From Archivesica marissinica (taxonomy: Eukaryota > Mollusca > Bivalvia > Venerida > Vesicomyidae), in NCBI GenBank assembly GCA_014843695.1, contig CM026403.1, positions 43,803,516-43,867,515 on the forward strand: 64,000 nt of DNA, read 5' to 3'. Below, piece by piece: positions 40,415-51,966 of this stretch (positions within the stretch are counted from its first letter, which is position 1; each line of letters begins with the position of its first letter). Under the pieces are notes generated by a model. It was not told the DNA's origin and ran no database searches. It worked only from the letters and a program-made list of their open reading frames with translations. Made by a program: the position numbers and the translations under genes.

Positions 40415-40690
40415 CTTTTACGTTTATTTATCGTCGCTACCGGTTGCCCATATGAGCGACGCCTCCTGAAGAGATTAGTCATTTTAGATTTTTGGAGGAT
40501 AGTGCAATGATACAGACATATACCCATTCCAGAGTCTCCTCTGGTTCTTTTACGTGCACGGTGTAAAGCACCGACACGAGACCTCGGTTTAACGTCCCAT
40601 CTGTAAGACTGTTAATTTATTAGGGTCAGACGGGGGATCGAACCTGCGATCCCTGGATTACCAGTCCAGCGTGTTACCACTGAACAAGTT
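40415..40690 (-). mobile_element. tRNA-derived SINE, copy 2 (5' truncated head)
   Basis: A second copy of the SINE at 39495-39785, in the same minus orientation. The two align throughout, from the TTTACGTTTATTTATCGTCG tail end to the tRNA-like head, whose B box complement is at 40635-40644. The copies differ by scattered substitutions and small indels. The head stops at TACCACTGAAC, about a dozen bases short of copy 1. I found no convincing target duplication. Confidence 0.82.
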
Positions 40691-40710
40691 TAATATGATT
40701 ACATAGTGCA

Positions 40711-41420
40711 CTAGCGGATTCAGGGGGGGCGCACCCGGCGCGCCCTCCCTTAAAATCGCCGGAGCATAGGTAACTAATGTGCCGTATTTTGCGTTAAAAA
40801 TGTAATATGCAATAAAACAAAAAATTCTCGCTTCGCTCGTACAATATATGTATTATAACTGATTTGTTGATAAAAGTGCGCATACGGTGTCTGCAACAAA
40901 TATGCCAAACCGTCATGTGTTTGAGTCTGTGTCGCATGTTTAAATCCGTCCCGGCAACTACCCGCACTTGACATTATGTAGAGGATGACGTCACTCGATG
41001 CTGTCAATCTAGTCAATCAAAACAATAATGGATGCCCCGAGTGCGAAACGCGTTAAATTTCAAACGATGATGAGTAGCTTTTTCCGAAAGAAACCAAAGA
41101 AAAGGTAAGCTCAGAATATAAACATATATTTTGCAGTAACGGTGATATAATGTTTTTTAAATACAAAGTCCATTATTAAATTAATTCTACCACGTGTCAC
41201 GCATGTCTTATTGGTCTGGTGAAATTTCACGCGCGGTTCCAGAATTTTTCTAGGGTATCCAAACCGCCCCGTGATTAATAGAATACAACAGAACGCCCAG
41301 AATGCAACTGGTGGATCCATTGTTTTCAAAATGTTAAGGGGGAGCATGCCCCCGGACACCCTAGATGCTACCCTTCAAATATGTTGCGCCCCCCTAACGC
41401 CAAATCCTGTACCCGCCCCT
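40711..41420 (+). mobile_element. Short hAT-like non-autonomous element
   Basis: The left end CTAGCGGATTCAGGGGGGGC and the inverted right end (AGGGGCGGGTACAGG, then GTTAGGGGGGCGCA) form imperfect G-rich terminal inverted repeats. The flanks carry an 8-bp near-duplicate, ATAGTGCA at 40703-40710 and ATAGTGAA at 41421-41428 (7 of 8 bases), the length expected for hAT insertions. Internally, phrases such as TCTCGCTTCGCTCG and CATGCCCCCGGACACCC resemble ends of ZMYM-type hAT elements of invertebrates (from memory). The only coding part is a first exon (41028-41105); no transposase core is present, so the copy is internally deleted. Confidence 0.68.
41028..41105 (+). CDS. Orphan first exon inside the hAT-like element
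   Basis: The frame starts at ATG 41028 and runs 26 codons, MDAPSAKRV...FFRKKPKKK, to the consensus splice donor AAG|GTAAGC. The short, lysine-rich start resembles N-termini of hAT-derived ZMYM-like proteins, where a basic leader precedes a zinc finger exon. No downstream exon is found within the element, so it is a remnant. It could still donate a promoter and first exon to neighbouring sequence. Confidence 0.5.
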
Positions 41421-41428
41421 ATAGTGAA

Positions 41429-41650
41429 ATAGAGGATACCACTCGGAGAGATGTGAACGACCACGCTGATATTTAAAACAAGAACAAATGATTGATTTCA
41501 CACCTGACTTGACATTGAATGGTCAACTCCAAGGTCACGGGGTATATGGCGTACATTTTCCTATAGGTGTTTCATTGGAACTATATGCATATCTTGGTTA
41601 GTTTCCAGGCATGTGCAGTTTATCCATATCAGTCAATGGGAGTACACACT
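41429..41650. other. Unique sequence before the 9-bp minisatellite
   Basis: No gene was recognised. The last part is in frame with the minisatellite, producing a short open frame from 41567, which I regard as chance. Confidence 0.45.
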
Positions 41651-41825
41651 TCGCTGACCTCGCTGACCTCACTGACCTCACTCACTGACCACACTGACCT
41701 CACTTACCTCTCTGACCTCATTGACCTCGCTGACCTCGCTGACCTCACTGACCTCGCTGACCTCACTGACATCGCTGACCTCACTCACTGACCGCACTGA
41801 CCGCCCTGACCGCACTGACCTCAGC
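41651..41825 (+). repeat. 9-bp minisatellite (CTGACCTCR)
   Basis: About 19 units of CTGACCTCA or CTGACCTCG in tandem, with variants CTGACCACA, CTGACATCG, CTGACCGCA and a few extended CTCACTGACC units. It translates in short periods (SLT, ADLTDL) without meaning. The minus strand is G-rich. Confidence 0.93.
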
Positions 41826-42180
41826 ACCTTGGATGATTTCTCCCAAATTGAATATCTACCTCCTATATCAACGTAATGAAGCCTATATCCACAAAGTGAT
41901 ATCAAAATCATGGGTTATCCTGTCCATACACACATAGACAACTATAAACAACACCCGGTCCTAACAGCGAGGTATAATTAACTGGTATGCATATTAAATT
42001 ACGAACATCTCGTTTTGGCTTTGTAATTAACATATTAGATCAAACGATTCGTCTACAACACAAGCTGTGGCTCCATATACGTGTGTTATGTTCTAAGGAA
42101 GTGATTGATAACCATACAACAACATTTATCGGAATAAAAATATGAATCATGCTGAGAATGTAATAAACCATGTTCATGTA
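41826..42180. other. Unique sequence between the 9-bp and 37-bp arrays
   Basis: AT-rich DNA without a recognisable gene or repeat. From about 42170 it grades into diverged units of the 37-bp satellite. Confidence 0.5.
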
Positions 42181-45100
42181 ACTGTGCACCCACTCCACAA
42201 GATAACGATGCCAATATCACACAACCACCTTCACGAGAGAATGTCGACAATACACCGCCATCCACCTACCCGATACAATGACGACAATAACCCACAACCA
42301 ACCTCCCCGGCACAATGCCGACAATATCCCGCCACTCACCTACCCGAGAAAATGACGACAATACCCCGCCACACACCTCCACGAGACAATGCCGACAATA
42401 CACGACACGCATCTCCACGAGAAAATGACGACAATACCCTGTTACCCACATCCACGCGGCAAAGACTACAATACCCTCCCACCACCTCCACGTGACAATG
42501 ACGCCAATACCCCGACACACACACAAACCTCCACGAGACAAAGTCACCCATACCCCGCCACCATCCTCCCCGAGACCATGACAACACTAACCCGCCACCC
42601 ACATCCACGAGTCAATGATGCCAATACCCCGCCACCCACATCCACGAATCATTGAGGCCAATACCCCGCCACCCACATCCATGAGTCAATGACGCCAATA
42701 ACCTGCCACCCACATCCACGAGACAATGACGCCCATACCCCGCCACACACATCAACGAGACAATGACACCAATACCCCGCCACCCACATCCACGAGACAA
42801 TGACGACAATACCCTGCCACTCACCTACCCGAGACAATGACGCCCTTACCCGGCCACCCACATACCTGAGACAATGACGACAGGACCCAGCCACCCACCT
42901 ACCCGAGAAAATGACGACAATACTCCGCCACCCACATACCCGAGACAATGACTGACGACAATACCCCGCCACCCACATCCACGAGATAACGATTCCAATA
43001 CCCCACAACCACCTCCACGAGACAATTCCGACAAATTCCGTCCCCCACATCCACGAGACAATGACGACAATACCCCGCCACCCACCTCCACTAGACAATG
43101 ACTACAATACCGACCACCCACCTCAACGAGACAATGACTACAATACGCCGCCACCCAACTACACGAGACAATGACTACAATACGCCGCCACCCAACTACA
43201 CGAGACAATGCCGACAATACCCCACAAGCATCTCCACGAGACAATGACGACAATACCGCCACCCACATCCACGAGACAATGTCGACAATACCCCACAACC
43301 ATCTCCACGAGAAAATATCGACAATACCCCACAACCATCTCCACGAGAGAATGTCGAAAATACCCCACCACCCACCTCCATGAGATAATGACGACAATAC
43401 CCCGCCACTGACCTTAACGAGACAATGGCTACACTACACCGCCACACACATCCACGAGATAATGTCAACAATACCCGCCACACATCTCCACGAGGCAATG
43501 ACGACAATACCCTGCCACCCACATCCACTAGAGAATAACGACAATACCCCGCCACCCACATCCACGAGAAAATGACGACAATACTCCTTCACACACCTTC
43601 ACGAGACAATGACGCCAATACACCGCCACCCACATCCACGAGACAATGTCGACAATACGCCGCCACCTACATCCACGAGACAATGACGCCAATATCCAAC
43701 CCCCACATCCACGAAACAATGACGCCCATACCACGCCATCCACCGCCACGAGACAATGACGACAATAACCCGCCACCCACCTCCACGAGACATTGACGAC
43801 AATACCCCACAACCATCTCCACTAGACAATGACGCCAATACACCGCCACCCACATCCATGAGACAATGACGCCCATACCCCGCCACCCATATCCACACGA
43901 GACAATGACGCCCATATGCCGCCACCAATATCCACACGATATAATGACGCCAATAGCCCGCCAACCACATCCACAAGACAATGACGACAATACCCCGCCA
44001 CCCATATCCACGCGGCAATGACTACAATACCTAAACACCACCTCCACGTGACAATGACGCCAATACCCCGCCACACCCACATACCTCCACGAGACAAAGA
44101 CACCCATACCCCGCCACCATCCTCCCCGAGACAATGCCGACAATACCCCGCCACCCACCTACCCGAGACAATGCCGGTAATACCCCGCCACAAACCTCCA
44201 CGGGACAATGCCGCCAATACCACTCCACCAATCTACCTGAGACAATGCCGACAATACCCCGCCACACACCTCCACGAGATAACGATGCCAATATCACACA
44301 TCCACCTCCACGAGAAAATGACAACATTACCCCGCCACCCACATCCATGGGACAATGATAATACCCCGCCACACACCTACCCGAGACAATGACGACAATA
44401 CCCCGCCACCCACCTCCACGAGACAATGCCAACAAACCGCCGCCACCCAAATCCACGAGAAAATGACGCACATACCCCGCCACCCACATCCACGAGACAA
44501 TGACGCCCATATCCAACCCACACATCCACCGGACAATGACGACCATACCCCGCCATCCACATCCACGAGACAATGACGTCCATACCCCACCACCAACCTC
44601 CCCGAGACAATAACGACAATACCCTTCCACCAATATCTACGAGACAATGACTACAATACCCAACCACCACCTTCACGAGAGAATGTCGACAATACACCGC
44701 CATCCACCTACCCGAGACATTGACGACAATACCCCACAACCATCCCCACTAGACAAAGATACCAATACCCCGCCACCCACATCCATGAGACAATGACGCC
44801 CATACCCCGCCACCAACATCCCAGAGACAATGACGTCAATACCCCGCCACCCATATCCACACGAGGCAATGACGCCCATATCCCGCCACCAATATCCACA
44901 CTATACAATGACACCAATAGCCCGCCAACCACATCAACAAGACAATGACGACAATAGCCCGCCACCCATATCCACGCGGAAATGACTACAATACCTAAAC
45001 ACCACCTCCACGTTACAATGACGCCAATACCCCGCCACACACACAGACCTCCACGAGACAAAGTAACCCATATCCCGCCACCATCCTCCCCGAGACAATG

Positions 45101-48100
45101 CCGACAATACCCCGCCACCCACTTACCCGAGACAATGCCGACAATACCCCACCACAAACCTCCACGAGACAATGACGCCAATACCCCTCCACCAACCTAC
45201 CGGAGACAATGCCGACAATACCCCGCCACACACCTCCACGAGATAACGATGCCAATATTACACATCCATATCCACGAGAAAATGACAACATTACCCCGCC
45301 ACCCACATCCACGAGACAATGATGCCGATACCCGCCATTAACCTCCCGGATACAATTACGTCAATACACAGCCACTTACATCCATGGGACAATGCCGCCA
45401 ATGCCCCTCCACCAACCTACCCGAGACAATGCCGACAATACCCCGCCACACAACTCCACGAGATAACGATGCCAATATCACACATCCACCTCCACGAGAA
45501 AATGACAACATTACCCCGCCACCCACATCCACGAGACAATGATGCCGATACCCGCCATCAACCTCCCCGATACATTTACGTCAATACACAGCCACTTACA
45601 TCCATGGGACAATGATAATACCCCGCCACACACCTACCCGAGACAATGACGACAATACCCCGCCACCCACCTCCACGAGAAAATGCCAACAAACCGCCGC
45701 CACCCACATCCACGAGACAATGACGCACATACCCCGCCACCCACATCCACGAGACAATGTCGACAATACCCCACAACCATCTCCACTAGACAATTACGAC
45801 AATACCCCGCCACACACATCCACGAGACAATGACGCCCATATCCAACCCACACATCCACGGGACAATGACGACCATACCCCGCCAACCACATCCACGAGA
45901 CAATGAAGACAATACCCTACCACCCACATCCACGAGACAATGACGCCAATACCCCGCCATCCACATCCATGAGACAATGACGTCTATACCCCACCACCAA
46001 CCTCCCCGAGACAATAACGACAATACCCCTCCACCAATATCCACGAGACAATGATTACAATACCCAACCACCACCTTCACGAGAGAATGTCGACAATACA
46101 CCGCCATCCACCTACCCGAGACAATGACGACAATAACCCACAACCATCTCCACGAGACAATAACACCAATATCCCACAACCAACCTCCCCGGCACAACGC
46201 CGACAATACCCCGCCACTCAACTACCCGAGAAAATGACGACAATACACTGCCACCCACCTACCCGAGACAATGACGACAATACCCCGCCACACACCTCCA
46301 TGAGACAATGCCGACAATACACCACACGCATCTCCACGAGACAATGACGACAATACCCTGTCACCCACATCCACGCGGCAAAGACTACAATACCCAACCA
46401 CCTCCTCCACGTGACAATGACGCCAATACCCCGCAACACCCAAAAACCTCCAAGAGACAGTCACCCATACCCCGCCACCATCCTCCCCGAGACAATGACA
46501 ACACTACCCCGCCACCCACATCCACGAGTCAATGACGCCAATACCCCGCCACACACATCCACGAATCATTGACGCCAATACCCCCCACCCACATCCACGA
46601 GTCAATGACGCCAATACCCTGCCACCCACATCAACCAGACAATGACGCCCATTCCCCGCCACACACATCAACGAGACAATGACGCCAATACCCCGCCACT
46701 CACATCCACGAGACAATGACGACAATACACTGCCACTCACCTACCCGAGACAATGACGCCCATACCCGGCCACCCACCTACCCGAGACAATGACGACAAT
46801 ACCCAGCCACCCACCTACCCGGGAAAATGACGACAATACCCCGCCACCCACCTACACGAGACAATGACTGACGACAATACCCCGCCACCCACATCCACGA
46901 GATAACGATTCCAATACCCCACAACCACCTCCACGAGACAATTCCGACAAATTCCGCCACCCACATCCACGAGACAATGACGACAATACCCCGCCACCCA
47001 CCTCCACTAGACAATGACTACAATACCCACCACCCACCTCAACGAGACAATGACTACAATACGCCGCCACCCAACTACACGAGACAATGTCGACAATACC
47101 CCACCACACACCTTCACGAGACAATGCCGACAATACCCCACAAGCATCTCCATGAGACAATGACGACAATACCCCGCCACCCACATCCACGAGACAATGT
47201 CGATAATACCCCACAACAATCTCCACGAGAGAATATCGACAATACCCCACAACCATCTCCACGAGAGAATGTCGACAATACCCCACCACCCACCTCCACG
47301 AGACAATGTCGACAATACCCCGCCACAAACCTCCACGAGACAATGACGCCTATACGCCACCAACAACCTCCCAGACACAATGACGATAATACCCCGCCAC
47401 CAATCTGCACGAGACAATGTCGACAAAACGCCGCCTCCCACATCCACGAGACAATGACGCCCATACCCCGCCACCCACATCCACACGAGACAATGATGTC
47501 AATACACCGCCAACCACATCCACAAGACAATGACGACAATACCCCGCTACCCACATCCACGCGGAAATGACTACAATACCCAACCACCACATCCACGAGA
47601 CAATAACGCCCATACCACGCCACACACATCAACGAGACAATGACGCCAATACACCGCCACCCACATCCAAGAGACAATGACGACAATACACTGCCACCCA
47701 CATACCCGAGACAATGACGCCCATACCCCGCCACCCACCTAACCGAGACAATGACGACAATACCCAGCGACCCACCTACCCGAGACAATGACGACAATAT
47801 CCCGTCACCCACCAACCCGAGAAAATGACTGACGACAATACCCCGCCACCCACCTCCACGAGATAACTATTCCAACACCCCACAACCATCTCCACGAGAC
47901 AATTCCGAGAAATCCCGCCACCCACATCCACGATACAATGACGACATTACCCCGCCACCCACATCCCCGAGACAATGACTACAATACACCGCCACCCACA
48001 TCCACGAGACAATGACTACAATACCCAGCCACACATATCCACGAGACAATGACTACAATACCCCGCCACCCATATCCACGAGACAATGACTACAATACCC

Positions 48101-48909
48101 CGCCACCCACATCCACGAGACAATGACTACAATATCCCGCCACCCACATCCACGAGACAATGATGCCGATACCCGCCATCAACCTCCCCGAGACAATGAC
48201 GCCAATACACAGCCACTTACATCCATGGGACAATGATAATACCCCGCCACCAACCTCCCCGAGAAAATTACGACAATACACCGCCACCTACATCCATGGG
48301 ACAATGAGAATACCATGCCACACACCTACCCGAGACAATGACGACAATACCCCGCCACAACCTACCCGAGACAATGACTGACGACAATACCCCTCCACCC
48401 ACCTACCCGAGAAAATGACGACAATAACATGCCACCCACCTACCCGAGACAATAACGACAATACCCCGCCACACACCTACCCGAGACAATGACTGACGAC
48501 AATACCCCACCACCCACCTCAACGAGATAAGGATTCCAATAACCCACAACCACCTCCACTAGACAATGACTACAATACCCACTACCCACCTCAACGAGAC
48601 AATGACTACAATAGGCCGCCAACCAGCTACACGATACAATGTCGACAATACCCCGCCACCCACCTCCACGAGAATATGACGCCTATACACCACCAACAAC
48701 CTCCCAGAGACAATGACGACAATACCCCGCCACCAATCTCCACGAGACAATGAAAACAAACCGCCGCCACCCATATCCACGAGACAATGACGCCCATACA
48801 CCGAAACCCACATCCACGAGACAATGTCGACAATACCCCACAACCATATCCACTAGACAATGACGACAATACACCGCCACCCACATCCACGAGACAATGA
48901 CGCCCATAT
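42181..48909 (+). repeat. 37-bp satellite array, left part
   Basis: About 180 copies of a 37-bp unit, core GACAATACCCCGCCACCCAC with CCTCCACGAGACAATGAC between cores. A consensus unit has 17 C, 12 A, 5 G and 3 T on the plus strand, so the strands are very asymmetric. Variants affect GACGACAAT versus GACGCCCAT, ACATCC versus ACCTCC or ACCTACC, and CGAGACAATGTCGACAAT. Since 37 is not a multiple of three, each frame cycles through all phases and gives open frames with a 37-residue period, none coding. Blocks of the same variant order recur; the phrase GAGAGAATGTCGACAATACA lies at 42235 and again at 46081. Confidence 0.96.
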
Positions 48910-51060
48910 TCCGACATGGCTACTGAAATCTTGTCTTAGTGAAATCCTACCAATAGTGACACAAATTGTAAATATTTCATTGGAAACAGGCAATGTACCA
49001 AAGTCATTCAAAATCTTCCGGGTAAGACCTTTGCTGAAAAAACCAAGCCTTGATCAAAACACTTTGAAGAACTACAGGCCCGTGTCAAACCTGCCTTATG
49101 TCTCGAAGATTCTGGAAAAAGTAGTAAATAGTCGAATTGATGAACATTTGACAAGTAATAACTTACACGAGGTACATCAGTCTGCGTACAGGAAGTTTCA
49201 TTCCACAGAAACTGCCTTACTGAAAGTCCAAAACTTACTCCAATCTCTGGACCAGAACAATGCTACAATCCTTGTGTATTTGGACCTATCTGCTGCATTT
49301 GATACCATCGACCATAGAACACTTTTACAGCGTCTCGAATTTCATTTTGGAATTACTGGAAAACCTCTCCAATGGATATCATCTTATCTTACCGACCGTT
49401 ATCAAGCAGTATGTATCGATGGAAAACTATCCAACTCAGTGCTCATGAATTTCAGTGTTCCACAGGGGTCTGTTTTAGGCCCGAAATTTTACACTATGTA
49501 TACCAAGCCTGTATGAGCCATTTGTAAACACCAAGGACTGAACCATCACTTTTATGCTGACGATTCCCAGCTTTACCTTTCATTCAAACCAACCGTTCAA
49601 GCTTCACAAGCAGAGACACTACTTCGAGTGGAAAACTGTCTACAAGACATTGCTGCTTGGATGCATGCCAATATGTTAAAACTCAATACTGATAAAACTG
49701 AAATGATTATGTTTTCTAGTCAGCGAAATTTTCAACACATTGAAAACATAAATGTGAAAGTAGGAGACTCAAATACAGAACCATCAACATGTGTGAGAAA
49801 TCTAGGGGCTTTCCTAGACTCAAGAATGGATATGGACAAACATGTAAATTCCGTGACAAAATCATGTTATGCGCAGATCCGGCGGATTGGACACATTCGG
49901 CAGTATTTAACAACAGACGCCACGAAAACTCTCATAAACTCACTCGTTACATCCATGCTCGACTACTGTAATTCACTGTTGTACGGCGTGCCAAAATACA
50001 CTTCCAATAAATTACAAACTGTTCAAAACACAGCAGCTCGCATCATAACCAGAACATCCCGTTTCAGTCATATAACGCCCATTCTAAAAGAACTTCATTG
50101 GCTACCAGTTCAAGAAAGAATAAAGTATAAAATACTGACTCACACATATAAAGCATTGAATGGAGAAGCACCGATTTATATGAGAAACTTGCTTGAGGTT
50201 TATATACCAAGGAGAGACTTACGGTCTAAAAATGAAGCAGCTACTCTTGTGTTACCAAGAAGTCGGACTGTCACATACGGAGATAAAAGATTCATGACTG
50301 CTGCCCCAAAACTTTGGAATTCTCTTCCATCAAATCTTAGAAGTGCAACAACATTGTGTTCTTTCAAAAAAGCTTTGAAGACACACCTTTTTAAATGTTC
50401 ATATGGAATATAAATATCGAACTGTGTCTGTGCTCAATCAGGATTAAGACTGCAAATGAACACATTTTATTTAATTATTACCTATATTTTAATTGTTATA
50501 ATTTTAGATCCTAATATTTTATAGCATAATTATTTAGAATCCATTGTAATATATAATATATAAGAAAGAAATATATCAAAAGATACCATCAGTATCGTCC
50601 CGCTATGTTCAAATTTATTGAACTGGTAACCTCGATCAAACAAGTCGATATATTAAACTTGGCGAAATATATAAAAGAAGCCATTGTACTAAGAAGTATT
50701 ATTGTAACTGCTAACAATTAATTATGTTCATCCTCTATTCCGTAAATTGAATCATCAGTATTATAATACTACATGTCAATCGATTTATGTGAATATATGA
50801 ATGTAAAATCTATTGTATTACTTGACCAATATGTAATTGTATATTTGTATGTTTATGACGTTGTACCATGTACAAGTCTTAAAATAAACATCTGTTCTGT
50901 AATTGTGTTTGCTAATTTTGTCTTGTTTTATCTCATTGTATGTGGAAGTTTTTATTAATATTTGTGATATTTTAGGCTGTAAAGCGCTTTACGTTTTATT
51001 TTTAGATGAAAAGAGCGCTATATAAGTTTGGTATATAATAATAATAATAATAATAATAAT
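48910..51060 (+). mobile_element. 5'-truncated LINE (CR1/L2-like) inserted in the satellite
   Basis: A non-LTR retrotransposon interrupts the 37-bp array. The left flank stops at GACGCCCATAT and the right flank resumes at ATCCAATCCCCACATCC; joined, these rebuild a normal satellite phrase (compare GACGCCCATATCCAAC at 53009), so the empty site is evident. Any target duplication is at most a few bases and is hidden by the 3' tail. The element starts just upstream of the reverse transcriptase (no ORF1 or endonuclease), continues through the RT and C-terminal region, and has a 3' UTR of about 650 bp. It ends in AAAGAGCGCTATATAAG and a run of AAT triplets, typical of CR1/L2-related elements. Confidence 0.9.
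48911..50413 (+). pseudogene. LINE reverse transcriptase, one in-frame stop
   Basis: This is the RNA-dependent DNA polymerase of the LINE, which would copy element RNA at a nicked target. The visible order is the pre-RT linker (PTWLLKSCL, then NYRPVSNLPYVSKILE), motif A YLDLSAAFDTIDH with its catalytic Asp, the B motif VPQGSVLGP, motif C FYADDSQLYL with the catalytic Asp pair, and the C-terminal region LHWLPVQERIKYKIL, YKALNGEAP, LRS and PKLWNSLP. An in-frame TGA at 49514-49516, where Gly is likely ancestral (one-base change from GGA), separates motif B from YADD; otherwise the frame is open to the TAA at 50411-50413. The reading frame joins that of the preceding satellite without a stop, an accident of insertion. 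The missing N-terminal half and the stop make the copy non-autonomous. I favour the CR1/L2/Jockey-type clade; the exact clade is uncertain. Confidence 0.9.
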
Positions 51061-51306
51061 ATCCAATCCCCACATCCACGAGACAATGACGCCCATACCC
51101 CGCAATCCACATCCACGAGACAATGACGACAATACCCCACCACCCACCTCCACGAGACAATGACAACAATACCCCACAACCATCTCCACGAGACAATGAC
51201 GCCAATACCCCGCCATCTACATCCATGAGAAAATGACGCCCATACCCCACCACCAACCTCCCCGAGCCAATAACGACAATACCCCTCCACCAATATCCAT
51301 GAGACA

Positions 51307-51966
51307 ATGACTACAATACCCAACCACCACCTTCACGAGAGAATGTCGACAATACACCGCCATCCACCTACCCGAGACAATGACGACAATAACCCACAAC
51401 CATCTCCACGAGACAATAACACCAATATCCCACAACCAACCTCCCCGGCACAATGCCGACAATACCCCGCTACTCACCTCCCCGTGCCAATAACGACAAT
51501 ACCCCTCCACCAATATCCATGAGACAATGACTACAATACTCAACCACCACCTTCACGAGAGAATGTCGACAATACACCGCCATCCACCTACCCGAGACAA
51601 TGACGACAATAACCCACAACCATCTCCACGAGACAATAACACCAATATCCCACAACCAACCTCCCCGGCACAATGCCGACAATACCCCGCTACTCACCTC
51701 CCCGTGCCAATAACGACAATACCCCTCCACCAATATCCATGAGACAATGACTACAATACTCAACCACCACCTTCACGAGAGAATGTCGACAATACACCGC
51801 CATCCACCTACCCGAGACAATGACGACAATAACCCACAACCATCTCCACGAGACAATAACACCAATATCCCACAACCAACCTCCCCGGCACAATGCCGAC
51901 AATACCCCGCTACTCACCTCCACGTGACAATGACGCCAATACCCCGCCAAACCCACAAACCTCCAC
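51307..51966 (+). repeat. Three tandem 220-bp higher-order units in the 37-bp satellite
   Basis: Six diverged 37-bp units form a 220-bp block that recurs with matching phrases at 51307, 51527 and 51747. The copies are almost identical over the whole block, for example CGGCACAATGCCGACAATAC followed by CCCGCTACTCACCTCC. The third copy ends by changing into another variant series. The same variant series appears once at about 46050-46210 and, shortened, at 42220-42340, so the triplication is a local amplification of an older block. Confidence 0.88.
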
